From NCBI GenBank assembly GCA_910577255.1, contig CAJTMH010000008.1, forward strand, positions 1-64,000: 64,000 nt of DNA, given 5' to 3'. The position numbers and the translations under genes were made by a program. Source of the stretch: an uncultured Duncaniella sp. (GTDB lineage Bacteria > Bacteroidota > Bacteroidia > Bacteroidales > Muribaculaceae). Positions within the stretch are counted from its first letter, which is position 1. Each line of letters opens with the position of its first letter. The notes beneath the pieces are model-generated. The model was not told the DNA's origin. It was given only the letters and a program-made list of their open reading frames with translations, and did no database searches. Positions 37,962-51,100 of this stretch are shown here, piece by piece.

Positions 37962-40059
37962 CATAGTCGCTGAGAATGACAAGCGCCGCGATGAGATGTT
38001 TTCGCGGTTCAATCCTATCACCGGCGAGGGTTCTGTCGGTAAACGTGTCTTTGTGCATATACAGGACTTTCCCATGCAGTCACAATGGTTACCTGCTTCA
38101 ATGGCAGAAAATACACTTGTCAAGGCACTGATAAAGAACAATGGTATAGACGGCCTCCTGCGCAATGATATGGGAGTTGATGAGCCGACTCAAGAGGACA
38201 GGGAGGCCGTTATCAATACTTTTGTTAGACTCCGCTCATTGCATGATTTTCCATTTTGGGCTGCGACTTTCGTCTACATCAAAAACAAGGAGGTCGGTCA
38301 GCCCGACTGTCTTTTCCGTTTGTCATACCCTCAACGTAGGTTCGTTGAGATGCTTGAACGTATGAGGCTTGCAGAAAAGCCAATACGAATAATTCTGCTC
38401 AAAGCACGACAATGGGGAGGCTCTACAACATCACAGCTTTATATGGCATGGTTGCAACTCATTCATCGCACCGGCCTCAACTCTCTAATCATATCCAACT
38501 ATAACAAAGGTTCTGAAACAATCAAGGGTATGTTCAAGAAGATGATTGAGGCTTACCCTGTGTCGATGCTCCATGAGGCAGGAGATACATACTCCGAGAA
38601 CGAGGAAAAACTTGTCGGTGTAGGTCGCTCCGGCCTTACTCAGCTTGTGCCACAACGTAACGCAACAATTTCAATAGGCTCTGCCGAGTCGCCGGACTCA
38701 TGTCGTGGTGGTGACTATGCTCTTGTGCATCTTTCGGAGGTCGGTTTGTGGAAAGCGACTGACGGCAAAAAGCCGGAGGATATTGTGCGCTCTGCCTGTT
38801 CGGGTGTCCTGTATCGACCTTATACGATGATTGTATATGAAAGCACGGCCAACGGTGTAGGTAATTTCTTCCATAACGAGTATGTTGCAGCCAAAGACCC
38901 GGAAATTAAATCTCAGTTTGAGCCTCTGTTTATTTCGTGGTTTGACATCGAGCTGTACCAACTTCCATTTGAGAATAAGGAGGAGTTATATAAGTTTGCT
39001 ACATGGTTGTACGACAATAGGCTGAACGGCTCTGCGCCCTCAGACCGCGAGGAGTGTGGCAAGTATCTTTGGTGGTTGTGGGAGATTGGTGCTACATTGG
39101 AGGGCATTCATTGGTATGTTGAGGAACGAGCAAAGTATCACGACCACGGTTCAATGGCTTCCGAATATCCGTCTGATGATGTAGAGGCATTTGTAAACTC
39201 CGGCTCTGCTGTATTCGACAAGTATTGTGTGGAGGCTCTGCGGCCGACTACAAAGAAGCCTCCTCGCTATGTGGGCGACATATATGCGCACGGCGATGAG
39301 GGCGAGGACGCTCTGCGCGATTTGCGGTTCAAGGCCGATGCACAGGGTATGTTGTGGGTTTGGAATTTGCCCGACCCTGTTAATCCTAATGACCCGGAGG
39401 AGGTGACAAACCGCTACCTTACTGTCGTGGACGTTGGCGGTCGCTCCAATAAGGCCGACTGGTCTGTGATTGTGGTATTCGACCGTCTGTTGATGATGGA
39501 CGGTGGCAAACCGTCTGTTGTCGCTCAATGGTACGGCCACATTGATATGGACTTGTTGGCATGGAAAGCTGCTCAGATAGCTGCGTTCTACGACAACTCC
39601 CTGCTCGTCATTGAAAGTAATACGCTCGAAACACACGATAAGGAGCGCAACGTGGACGGCGACCAATCCACGGCTATACTCAATCAGATAAAAGACATCT
39701 ATCCAAACCTGTATGCTCGCAAGCAATCAGAGGACGCGATTGTTCAAGGCTTGCCTGTTCGTTATGGCTTCCACACTAATGTTGCCACTAAGCCGATGAT
39801 TATCTCAACGCTTGTAAAGGTTATACGTGAGGGTCTTTATATTGAGCGTGACAAGCGTTGTATTGACGAGTTTTTGAACTATGAGAAGAAGCCTAACGGT
39901 TCTTTCGGAGCAAAGGCCGGTACTCATGACGACTTGCTTATGACACGAGCAATAGGCCTGCACATCTGTTTCTATGAAATGGAACTGCCGCAAGTCGTAA
40001 CTCGCGGCAGCAACAATCTGAAATATGTTCCTAAAGTTGTATCGGCGGCTTCATTCTAA
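37936..40059 (+). CDS. large terminase subunit
   Basis: This 707-residue packaging ATPase/nuclease has a Walker A variant LLKARQWGGSTTSQ at about 155, ending the strand IRIILL, and a Walker B-type ALVHLSEVGLW with catalytic Glu at about 264. The C-terminal RNase-H-like nuclease includes VVDVGGRSNKADWSVIVVFD at about 497, VIESNTLETHDKER at about 560 and GTHDDLLMTRAIG near 662, giving acidic metal ligands. It is somewhat long for the family because of an N-terminal extension of about 110 residues. ATG at 37936 is chosen because the longer frame duplicates the upstream gene in a different frame. It converges on the portal gene, which ends 1 bp away. Confidence 0.88.
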   Translation: MEKEITVSNIVAENDKRRDEMFSRFNPITGEGSVGKRVFVHIQDFPMQSQWLPASMAENTLVKALIKNNGIDGLLRNDMGVDEPTQEDREAVINTFVRLRSLHDFPFWAATFVYIKNKEVGQPDCLFRLSYPQRRFVEMLERMRLAEKPIRIILLKARQWGGSTTSQLYMAWLQLIHRTGLNSLIISNYNKGSETIKGMFKKMIEAYPVSMLHEAGDTYSENEEKLVGVGRSGLTQLVPQRNATISIGSAESPDSCRGGDYALVHLSEVGLWKATDGKKPEDIVRSACSGVLYRPYTMIVYESTANGVGNFFHNEYVAAKDPEIKSQFEPLFISWFDIELYQLPFENKEELYKFATWLYDNRLNGSAPSDREECGKYLWWLWEIGATLEGIHWYVEERAKYHDHGSMASEYPSDDVEAFVNSGSAVFDKYCVEALRPTTKKPPRYVGDIYAHGDEGEDALRDLRFKADAQGMLWVWNLPDPVNPNDPEEVTNRYLTVVDVGGRSNKADWSVIVVFDRLLMMDGGKPSVVAQWYGHIDMDLLAWKAAQIAAFYDNSLLVIESNTLETHDKERNVDGDQSTAILNQIKDIYPNLYARKQSEDAIVQGLPVRYGFHTNVATKPMIISTLVKVIREGLYIERDKRCIDEFLNYEKKPNGSFGAKAGTHDDLLMTRAIGLHICFYEMELPQVVTRGSNNLKYVPKVVSAASF

Positions 40060-40060
40060 C

Positions 40061-42046
40061 CTATGCGGTTTGCGCTTGTGGCTGACCTCCGCGCATGGCA
40101 CCTTGCAGTTGGTTTACGGCATTCATATTTGCGCCCTGCTGTGCCTGTGCTATAAGTTGAGGTGATACACCCTCCGGCACCTGTCCGGCTTCCAACTGCT
40201 CTTTCTGCGATTGGATAGACTGCAACAACTCGTCTGCGAATGGGAAATTTCCGGCTTGTAGAAGTTGCTCCAACGAGATTGCTTGCTGTTGCCACAACTG
40301 CATAAGGAAGTCGTTTGCCATAGCGCGATAAGCAGGTGTCGCGGTACTCGGCACGATTGAAAGGTCAAACTCAACATCGCGGATTTTTCGGGGGTCATAC
40401 TCAATCTGAGTGCCTACGCGACCGGCAATGTTGAATACTCTCTTTTGGTCGTAGAACTGCTGCATATTCTTAACGTCCTTATATGCGGCATCGCGCACAA
40501 ACTCGCTGAACGTGTCGAGCAGGTCAAGCAACGATGTGGTTGCATTCTGTGTCTGCTGATTGTAGAGCGCCGCAGACATTCCTGCATATCCGGGTTTGCC
40601 TTGCAATGCTCCATTCACACCCGATATGTCCTCAAAGAATTTGAGTTGTAAGTTGAGCAATTCGTTAATGCCGATATTGGTAGAGTTGGCTTGAACCTGT
40701 TGAGGCAGGTCACGGTGGTTCTTTGACGGAGTGTAGACAATAACACCATCGTGGCGGCTCCACATATCTGCAAAGTCCTCCGGCGACATTCCTTTTGGAA
40801 TACAGTCGCTCGGTATCATCAACACACCTTTGGCCGATGCTCTCATAATCCAATCGTAGAGGGTTATGAGGCGGTTGGTGTATCGCTGTTGGTCGATTAC
40901 ATCACTGACAAACGAATGTATCTCGCCGTCAATGAAAGGATATGCCTTGAAAACGTATGGGTGGCTCTTGTGGTCGTATGGTGTTTCTCCCTCTTTCAGA
41001 ATATCGCCAAATGGTGTGAGGTAGTAATAATACCAAAAAGAGTCCATAAACCACTCGGCACGGATTAGTGGAATATCTTCCTGCGGCATACCTGCGGCCA
41101 ACCCCTGCATGATGCGCTGTGTGTTTTCTTCCACTACCATTTCTTTATAATCCTCAAGCTCAATCTTGAATATATCGCCGTTGTTATAATCATGACACCA
41201 ATAGCGAGGTTTTGTTTCTTTGCGCCATACCTCAATCACACGGCACCGGCTTTCATCACGCGGCACAAGAAAATCCATTTCTGGGGACTGAGAGTAACCG
41301 AACTGTTCCCACGCTTGTGTCAGAACAATCTTTTCTCTTGCAGAACGGTATATCTGTGCGAGTTTCGCATAATCGGTGGGGGATTTGGCGAACTCATGAC
41401 ACACATCCTCGAAGCTGACATCATGTATTTCTCCTACGCAGGAACAATCCCATGTGCGGAAATCGCGCATATTGTTGTCAATGAAAAAGTTGTTGGGCTG
41501 AACATATTCCGTCCAACAATCTTCTTTGTCATTCATGCGACCGAACCATTTGCGGTGAACAATCATACCGGAGATTAAAAACTCCTCCATAGTTCGCGCA
41601 TACAACTCGGTCATGCGGTTGAGCTGCATATTATATTGTAATACCGTGGACATCGTTTCAGCTAATTTCTGTTCGTCACGGTCACGCGCATAACAGGTCG
41701 GCTCTGTCGCTTGACTTCGATACACACCGATAACATTACGCACAAGTCGGCGTATGAGGTTATTCTTCAGCGGTATGTTGCCCTGCTTCATAATGTACTG
41801 CTCCTCGGTCATCTTCACTCCGTTCACACACACTATGTCGCTCCATTGGTCGCCGTAGTTATATCGCTTATTCCGCTCTCGTTCACGGCGAAAGCGATGC
41901 ATATTTTGATATAGGGTTTGTGCTTGCAACAGAACATCAGTAGCCCTGCGCATATCATCGCCCTGCGCCTGTGCCCTTGCGATACTATCCATATCTTCAA
42001 CACTCGCAGGTTTGACTTTACTTAGTCTATTTAATTTGATAGCCAT
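40061..42046 (-). CDS. portal protein
   Basis: This 661-residue protein resembles short-tail (P22-type) portals. It has the N-terminal helical region YNYGDQWSD, then NLIRRLVRNVIGVYRSQ at about 80, AGMSAALYNQQTQ at about 495 in the long stem helix, and an Ala/Gln-rich C-terminal tail. I start at the ATG at 42046 (MAIKLNRLSKV), just downstream of a good promoter; the frame from 42076 adds only ten residues. It is in a leftward unit with its own late-type promoter that overlaps the stop codon of the polyvalent protein. Confidence 0.82.
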   Translation of the reverse strand: MAIKLNRLSKVKPASVEDMDSIARAQAQGDDMRRATDVLLQAQTLYQNMHRFRRERERNKRYNYGDQWSDIVCVNGVKMTEEQYIMKQGNIPLKNNLIRRLVRNVIGVYRSQATEPTCYARDRDEQKLAETMSTVLQYNMQLNRMTELYARTMEEFLISGMIVHRKWFGRMNDKEDCWTEYVQPNNFFIDNNMRDFRTWDCSCVGEIHDVSFEDVCHEFAKSPTDYAKLAQIYRSAREKIVLTQAWEQFGYSQSPEMDFLVPRDESRCRVIEVWRKETKPRYWCHDYNNGDIFKIELEDYKEMVVEENTQRIMQGLAAGMPQEDIPLIRAEWFMDSFWYYYYLTPFGDILKEGETPYDHKSHPYVFKAYPFIDGEIHSFVSDVIDQQRYTNRLITLYDWIMRASAKGVLMIPSDCIPKGMSPEDFADMWSRHDGVIVYTPSKNHRDLPQQVQANSTNIGINELLNLQLKFFEDISGVNGALQGKPGYAGMSAALYNQQTQNATTSLLDLLDTFSEFVRDAAYKDVKNMQQFYDQKRVFNIAGRVGTQIEYDPRKIRDVEFDLSIVPSTATPAYRAMANDFLMQLWQQQAISLEQLLQAGNFPFADELLQSIQSQKEQLEAGQVPEGVSPQLIAQAQQGANMNAVNQLQGAMRGGQPQAQTA

Positions 42047-42073
42047 ATCGAGAGTATAAATTTGTGTCGGTGG

Positions 42074-42115
42074 CAAAGTTACTCACCACCGACACATTAC
42101 CAACTTTATCTGTTG
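42074..42115 (-). promoter_or_regulatory. late promoter for the portal, overlapping the polyvalent gene's stop
   Basis: The minus strand has CAACAGATAA (42115-42106), one mismatch from the shared element, 24 bp, then TAACTTTG (42081-42074). The last three bases of the element are the TAA stop codon of the 6423-residue gene, so the regulatory site is embedded in coding sequence. Confidence 0.7.
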
Positions 42116-45100
42116 AGTTGCTGAGATTGTGGCTGCATGGCTTGATATTTCGAGTAAAACTCGTTCATCAAGGTTGTCAGTTCTGACATGGCCGATTGTT
42201 GGTTTTCCACAGTTTCGGCTTGCAGGACTTTCACCATGCCGGCACGGTACGCTGGGATTGTAGATGCAATGAGGGCAGCTTCTTCCGGGGTCTTTGATGT
42301 GAGCCACATTTTTGAGATACGTCCGAGTTGCTTGTCAAGACTGCCGAACCTCTGATAAAGTGTAAAGTCGGGGTCTTGTTGTAATGCCGCGTGTGCTTGT
42401 GCTGCGGCGGCATAATCGGTCTTAATCATAGCCCTTGCCTTTTCTGCCTTCTCGTTCACTGCCTTATATCGAGCCTCAAAGTCGGCGTAGGCTTCCTTTA
42501 CTGCGGCATCGCCACGGCTCTCCAATCGCTCGGTCATTCTGTCCTTGGCCAACTCTTCGTATTTGCCGAGACGTTCCTCATCGCCCCAAGACCATGGAGC
42601 AAGAGGGGTGCCACGCTTCACCTTGTATTCGGCATAGCGCGCCGCCAACTGTTGCGGTGTCAGTTTGCTTGCCTCCTCGCCGTTCAGACCTATCTCATCA
42701 AAGTAGAGTTTGTCGAGTTGGCTCTGTGGTACTTGCAGCACTCTCATCACAAAGATAGCAGCCTCGTGGCTCAATGCCGGGTCATCACCGCAAGCATCGG
42801 TAATGGCAATAGCAGCATCGGTAAGGCTCTGTGGATTCATGCCTATGCCGGATTGTACCAGGAGGTTGAGAATGTCATTGACCGCCTCGGCGTTTTTACC
42901 ACCAATAAACTTATTGGCAATGGTGTTGATGTCGCTTGCCAACGGCATATCCTTACTGAGTTGGTTTCTGCTCCATTCTCCGCTTGCCCACATATTGCCG
43001 AAACTGCTCATCACATCGCCGCCGGTCAGTCCCTCTATACTTCCGAAGTATGAATGAGTAATCACATCATCCCACATTTTGTCTTTTTCGGAAATATAAT
43101 AGCCGAAAATGATGTATGGAAGATATGGACCAAGATTCCAAAGCCACTCAAGAACATAACCAAACGTAGCAAGTCGGATTACATCTTTCTTGATTTGTCT
43201 GCGGAATCGTTTCCGAGCTGCATCATTCGCTCTGCTATATTCGTCATCGGTAGCGCTTTCGGGGTCTATCTCCCAATCGCGCAGTATCTGCTTGGTCATG
43301 AACGCTACGCTCTTGGCTCGCTGTGCTGACGTAAGGTTGCGCTTGAGGTTTCTTGCGCCGTCATAAGTTTGGCGAGTGTACGACATTGAGGAGTTGCGGA
43401 ATACAGTAAACAAGGTACTCAGCCAATCTTTATCTACCTGCATGGTCGAAAGGAAGGGCGACTCTGACGACTGCTGCGTCTGATTGAACAGTATCGTGGC
43501 GTCCTGCATGGCTCGCTTCTCTGCGGCGTCTGCCGGATAACCCTCTTTGAGATATTGGTTCAGTCGCGTTTCATACATCGCTCTTGCTCCGATGCTGACG
43601 GTTACGGCATCCACAAATGCATTCGGGGTCATACCGATGCGCGAGGATATTTCCATAACCCGGCTGCGCCACATCTTCCAATCCATATCCGATTTCAGCA
43701 GTCGAGGGTCTCCGCTGATGCGCGAGTGCCAGCGCTCGCGGAAGATGGGCAGGTTTTCCAAACACCATTTGAAGTCGCCGTAGGGATTGGCTATACTCTT
43801 CGCAATTGATTTCAAGTTAACTTCTGGTGCATAGGCAGGTGCGGAAAGGAATTGCTTTAATGCTGTGAATAATCTGAAGCTTACCTTGGCTGCTGTTACT
43901 CCTTTGGCAAGGTTAACAGCGTTTTTATTGAGCCTTGACACCGGTGGACGGTATTCTCCTGCAGCCATAAGACACAGGTCGTTGAAATTCTCCCATAACC
44001 TGCGGCCACCACCGTAGACCGTTGTCATGTTGATTACTTGGTTACGGAAACGCTTGTATGTGCGCAGGGTGTTAAGGTCGCGGTTCCATTCAGCGTATGC
44101 ACTCCAATGTTCCATTTGGGTGATATGGTCGAGGATTACGCTCAATGCGTCTGCGCCTGTAATGTCGAGGGCGAGATTGTTCACACGGCGCTTGATGATA
44201 CTGCCAGTCTTTGTTGTGATACCGTCCGGGCGGTTCTGCTGATTAACATCTTCCTCCTTATCAACTCGGGCATTTGCCAAAATCTTCAAGGGGAAATAGT
44301 TCTCAATAGCGGCCATAGATGCACCGAACATACGCTTGTGCGTTTCGTTGTACTCGTTACGAGTGGCAACAAGGAAATCGTCTTGCAACCAATCGCCAAG
44401 AGCCTTGAAACGTGGGTCGAGGAAGTTCTCTATATCTGCCACATTTTGCTCGGTGATACCCATGCGGCGCAGCTTCATACGTCCATCGGTCATTTTATCA
44501 ACCATGTAGATGTAGAGGAGGTTGCCCTGTGTCAGTTCGTGGTCGCGCATTTCGCCGCCGTCCCAAAATGAAACAGAGGCTTTGGGAAGTTTACGCTCCA
44601 TTCTGATGATGTCGCCCCACGTCTTGCTCTTGCCGAACAGTTCTGCGGCTTTCTCGTCAAGCTGTGCAAACTTATCTTTGATACCACGCAACTCTTTGTT
44701 ACGACAATCAACCCAACCGCGCATGAAGCGGTTCCACAGATACCCCTCTCCGTTGGCGCTCTTGTTGCCAAATACTCGCATGATTTGGTCGAAAGTGCCG
44801 AGAGGTGCAAACAAGAATTGCACAAAACCATTATTGACAAACTTGTCTTGCCAATCGTCCTTATGGTGTTCGTTTGTTGGTCTGCCCTCCATGTCGGAGT
44901 TTGCATTGTGGTGTATCTCGCTGATACGAGCTTTCTCTGCCTCGCGGAATGCTTTTGCATTCTCAATACTGCCGCGCAGGGAGTCTGACAAGCGGCCTAC
45001 AAGGTTGAAGTATGCCTCAGTACGCTCAATCTTATTCTTGCGAATAGCGTCCTCGGTAGTTTCAATGAACTGCTTGTAAGCATCATCAGTCATGCGCCCG

Positions 45101-48100
45101 GCGTCCCTATCTTCTTTAGCGATTTTAAGGCTATCGCGCAGGGCTTTCTCCTCTGCCTTGCTGTTAGCAATGTTCTGAACGTAGTCAAGTGCCATGTTGA
45201 GGCCGGCATATTCAATGGCGGCTTGGTCGGCAATGGTTTGGTCGGGGTCACTCATTCTGTTCAGAGCCTCGGCTATGCGGTCGGTGATGTCGTCCTCTGT
45301 GAGTGAGATTGCTTTTTTTACAACCTCCATTGTGTGTTGGCCGTCTACATCAAGAGCGCCCTGTACCTCGACACCTCTTGCATCGACCTTACTTCCACGG
45401 ATAGCAAGGAGTTGGCGAAGCGAAGCCTCTCCGTTGCGTAGTTGATTATCGACCATGATGTCCATAATCTTCTGTACGCTATCTGCAATATCGTGCATGG
45501 CTGTGGCATTTTTGACTGCCGACAACAATCTTTGCATTTCGCCGGAGGTCATGCCGGAAAGATAGCCGTTTTGCATAAGGATACGTGCGAGGTCGGAAAC
45601 ACGTTTTACGGTGCTTCTGTCAAACATCGCTTGTGCGTTCATTGCATCAACGACACCGGCCTCAACCTTGCGGTCGGCACCGACAAAACTTTGTGCTGTG
45701 CCTCTGCGGTTACGCATGGAGTGTAACAGACTTTGCAGATTGTTGGTTACAGCCCTCATTGCATCGTTGCGCAGGGTGAGGTCTGCACTCTGATTGTTGC
45801 TAAGACGTATGGCCGCATTGGTTATGCGCTCCTCCAATCCTATGCTTTGGTCTTTCCAAATGTCGCTTGTTTCTCCATCGCGGAAACGTGCATCGCTCGA
45901 CAATCCGAGTTCATCACGCTTGGCCGCATCACGAGCCATGTCCACATAGTCGCCTTTGGTACGCAGCTTCTCATGGCTTCGCCACAGCATATAGCGGAGT
46001 TCGTTGTCACCGAGTTTTACCCACTTCGGGAGCTTCAACGAGCCGAGGAATTTATTGATAGCCTCTAAGACTTTGGCTTTGAGCTTCACCCAAATGCCGC
46101 GTTCGGCTTTGGTGAAGTCCTCAAAACCTTTCTCGCTCATACGACCGAACATCTCATCAACGGCCACACGGCGGTGGTGTTCATACTCTTTGCCCGGCTC
46201 GTTCACAAAGCGGCGAGTAGCGTCCTCCTCGACCTGCTGTTTCAAATCGTCTTTGAGGTGATTGTAGATTTCATCGCAGAAAGCATCGTAGTTTTCTTCT
46301 CCAATCATTTCTCGCAGACCTTTGTGTGCTACAACCTCATGGAACACCGTTTCTGCAACGTCCTCGACATTCGCATTATTGGGGAGGACAATTACAACCT
46401 CGCCGGTTGCAGGGTCGTAGAAACCCTTGCTCCTGCGCATACGCGCCTGTCGCTCGGAATTGTCGTTTGTCAGCTCTTTAGTATCAGTCACAATGCGAAT
46501 GGGAGTGTTGAATTTCTTCGACATTCTTTCAGCATGGCTGCTTTTGGCTTCGGTTGATGCTCCATACTCGCTGCCCAGCTCATACAACAGGCCGTCATCA
46601 TTGGCGCTCCTTGTGTTGTTACCCTCAACGTTTACCACGTCAAGCAGGGTCGTACCACCAACCTTGTTGAGATTGTCTTTCAAGTTGCGGTATGCAACCA
46701 TCTTGGAGCCTTCGTGTGTGAAGTCGCCGTAAAGTATTGCAGACTCTCCACCGAACTGAATGACACGCTCGGATATGTATCGGGCAATTTCGTCTGATTT
46801 AGTAGGTAACTTGGTGAATGGAGTGTGGATATTGCCGACAATTCTCCCTGCTCGTGAGAGTATGATAAATGACATCTTTGCTCGGTCGCCCATGCGCTGC
46901 GAGTTGAGGAATTTGGCAACATCTTCCGAACCGCGAACCAACGGCTGTTCCATTGGGTCATAGTTCGGGGCAAAAATCTGCTTGTCTAATGTGTGAACTG
47001 CAAGCGGACTTTCATTTTCGGGTACACGCTTTTGACCGACACCCGAAGTGTTGTCAGTATCGAATGTTCCATATTTGCCTGTCTTTAGATTGATGATTAC
47101 TCCATGTACCGGTACTTTTGATATATCGGCAATCTTTCTGAGCATCTGAACGTCCTGCGGCGAACACATGAGGTTGCCGCTCGGATGATTATGTACGAAG
47201 TAAACTTGGTCGGGCTGAATGCGGTTGTATGCGAGTGAAGCGGTAGGAATATCAACCATTGTGGCGGTGAATGTTCCCATGCCGAGTTCAACTACCGTAG
47301 GTTTACCGTCCTTAACGAGAACGACAAACGAATGTTCCTTTGCAGCATCTTCGAGAGCCGAGAATATAAACGCAACATCATCGGCGCTCTCAATCTTCTC
47401 TCCACTTGTGAAATTGAAAGAACCGCTTTCTCTGAATACTCGCTCTATAAGGCTGAACTCACCGGCTTCTTTGTCTAATCGACTATTATGTCGGTTGAGG
47501 CCGGTATCACCTTGCCGTTGTAGGTCGTTGGCTCCGCTCCGCATACCGACTTCATTGCCTCCTGCATTTTCTCCGCTGAAGTCAAAGTCGAATAAGCCGC
47601 CGTAACCTTCGGCATTTTCGGAGGTGTAGTTGATTGTTTTTCCGTCTTGCGTTTCATATCTGCTTGCAAAGTTAGCATTTTCTTCTGAATATGACGCAAT
47701 AGGCTCACTCGCGGCATCTTCGCTATCCTCTTCGGTCAGTTCGATGTTAGAAGCGGCCTCTACCTCTTTGTCCAATTCTGCATACTTGGCCTCCTTAGCC
47801 TCCATTTCCGCTTTCATCAAGTCCTCGTATTCACTGAGTTTTTCCTCAGCTTTGGCGAGTTCCTCGGTGAATTTGAATGGAACACCGTCACGCGCTGATA
47901 TGGATTGCAGTTCTGCGTTGTTGCGCTCGATTGAACGCTCCGCAGCTTCAATGCGCCCACGGAAGTCCTCGCCGCTAACAACATCATTCAAGATTTCTGT
48001 TACAGCATTCTTAATGACATTGCCCTTTACCGGCATGGCTTCTATTCCGAGTTCGGGACACGAGTAGGTCATTTTTGCAGGAGCGGAGTAGAACAAATCG

Positions 48101-51100
48101 CCCTGCTGACCTTGCTTTGTTTCCCTATTGATTTCGGTGTGAACATGGAAATTGAAGCCTCCAACGGAGATAGTGATGTCGGACGTTGCCGGACGAGAGG
48201 AGTAGCCCGATTTGCGGACTTGCTCTTGCAGTTCGGCCTTGCGTTTGTTCTGCTCGGTAAAGAAGTCCTCCATTGCCTCAACTGAGGGATAAGAGAGTTT
48301 GTCAACAGTTATGTCGCCAACCGTGGCGGCCTCAACCTTTTCAAGATAAGACTTGTTTTCGGCGATGCGCTTCTCTGCCTCTTTGTTCTGCCCGGCTATC
48401 TGACGCTTGCGGTTGTGGATATAGGTTTGGTCGGCCTCCCACGATTTGCGCTGTGCAGTCAGTTTGCGAACCTCTTTCTCAATCTGATTTTTCAGCATGG
48501 CATACTCGGAGCCGGAGAGCTGTGCGGTGATGTCGCCAAACAGGTCTTGGTCCTCCTCCAATGCACGGTTTTCCATTGAGTTCTCCATGAGCTGCTTGCC
48601 ATTCATGATGCTGTCGGCAATCGCACCTTTGGTTTTCAGACGCTGATAGGCTGTAACGTCAAGGCTGTCCTCCACACCGAAACGAAGCACACGAACAGGA
48701 ATGCCCCATTCATTGTGCAGGTTACCCTGTCGCAGAATACGGCCATTTCGCTGAGTGTAGTCCATAGGTCGATTAGGTGCATCAAGGTGGATAAGCGTAT
48801 GGAGGCGCTCTTGAATGTTCACACCTGTACCGAGTGTGAATGTACTGCCCATGATGACACGAACCTCACCGGCATTCACTCTGCTGAAGATTTCGAGCTT
48901 TTTGTTTACAGTCATCCCCGATTTCATCACGACAATCTGCTCCTCTGGCACACCTGCAGATATGAGTTTCTTGCGAATATCCTCATAGAGATTAAAGCCG
49001 GAAACCTTGTTTTGGTAGTTGTCGGCAAAGATAGCAACGGTGCCGTTGTAGTCTTTGGCTTCTTCGAGGGTGCGAAGTGTCTGACGCACGGCCTCATTGG
49101 TCTTGCTGTTGGGGTCGTCCTCCGCATCTGACTGAACGAGTCGAGCATCAACGGCGGCGGCTTTGGCAATACCGTACATCACAAGGGGAATATGACTGTT
49201 CTCTTTCTTCTCCTTGCCGCTCATATTATCGTAAGCGTCAAGTTGCTCCTTGACAAACTTCATGATAGAGCGCAGTGCGCGTGTCTGAGGCAGGAAGATG
49301 TCTTGTGCTTTGCCGCCCTCCATTTGAGGTATCTTGTCACTTACACCTCCGGCCTCGCGTGTCAGCACGGTGTTGGCCACGGTAGACCAAATGCGCACAA
49401 GTTCGGGCAGGTTTACATATCCTGCAAAGCGATTGTTCTCTTTATACTTGCCGCTTGTGGAAAACTCCAACATCTGTTGCAGGTTGCCAAAGTTACGTAC
49501 AAAATCATCGAAGTAATAAATGCCGTAGTCTTTCATCACATCGGCCGACATAAGATAGCGCATGAACGTCCATATCTCTGCGGCGGTGTTGGAGATAGGT
49601 GTGCCGGTCGCAAAAACAACATTCTTGCCGCCGGTCTTTTCAAGAACGGACTGTGTTTTGAGGAACACTCCCTGCGACTTCTTACTGAAAGACGGGTCTA
49701 CACCTTTCACACCGCGCTGCATGGCGGTGGCAAAGCCGAGGTGCTTGTACTCGTGAGCCTCATCGACAAGGATAGCATCAATGCCCATGCTGTCGAAGTC
49801 CTCGACATCATCAGTAGCACGGTCGAGCATTTCCCTCGCTTTAACTTCTGCATTCTGTCGGGTCACTGCGGCTTTCTTAGCGTCCTTTTCTTTCTTCTTG
49901 TCGGTGGCTCCACCGTTGGCAAGTTGGCTGATTTCGTCTTTCAGCTTCTCAATCTCACGCTCGGCGGCACGAACAATCATGCTCCTTCCGTCCGGGTCTG
50001 CATCTTTCATCTGGTCAAGCACAAGCAATTTTTCCTCAATCTTGTCTTGGATAAATTGCGTCTGACGCTCAACGCTATCGGGAATACGCTCGAATACGGA
50101 TTGAGGCACGACAATCATGTCCCAATCATTGAACTTGATTTTGGCATAGAAAGCCTTGCGACCCTCTGCGTTGCGGTCTGCATCTTCAAGGGTCAGCACT
50201 TTGGCATTAGGATAGAGAGCCTTTGCACTTGCTACAAATTGGCCTACGGTGGCATTCTGCACCACAATCATAGGCTTGCGGGCAGTACCGAGGCGGCGCA
50301 TCTCCATTGCTGTTGTAATGAGGGTGTATGTCTTGCCGGTGCCGACCTCGTGAGCCAACAATACAGGCTGTGTCGTTGCGCGGATTACGGCCTTTGCTTG
50401 GTGCGGACGTAGACGGAACGGACGACCGCCTACCATTGTGGCGGCTCCGCCGAAATGCTCCGGCACAAATTCATCGGGAATTGACTTAGGCACGGAGTTG
50501 TTGAACTTCTCATTGTAGACTTCCTCCATGCGCATAGACAACTCCGGGTCATTCTGCATCTGTTCACGCGCCCAATCCTTAAAGTCCTGTCGTATCTCAT
50601 CAACCTTTGTTGCGCAAGCGGTTGTGGCCGCAGCATCGGTTTCGGTTGTAGTGGTGCCGTCACTATTCTTGGTGGTCTTGCTGACGGTGATTGTCTTGTT
50701 GGTGATTGCCGCCTCAATGAGCTTGTGGCCGGGGATAAGGATACCGAGGCTTTCACTACGAATGCCCATTTCCTTATTCTTAGGCTCGTCAGTCCAATAC
50801 GGTTCACTCATGTGCCATGTACCACCGGCATTAGTAAGACGGACGTTTAAGTCGGTGCGCTCCTTGACAAAACGCTCATAGAGCTTCGGGTCTACCCATG
50901 ACGAGCCAAGAGTAAACTCGATAAGATGCGCAGGGATATTCATAGGCACAACGGCCTCCAATGCTTTGATGTTGGCATCGTATGCACCGTTGGCGGCTTC
51001 GTTGGCTTCTCTTGCTTGGCGCAGCTTCTCACGGACGTTGCCACTAAGGTATTCATACGACACCTCCATTTGGCCGGTTGTCGGGTTCTCGAAGCCTAAT

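Noticed and set aside
49192..50412. 406-codon rightward open frame opposite the helicase part of the polyvalent gene
   Set aside because: It covers the Walker A and DEAH regions of the coding strand, shows no family pattern and has no promoter.
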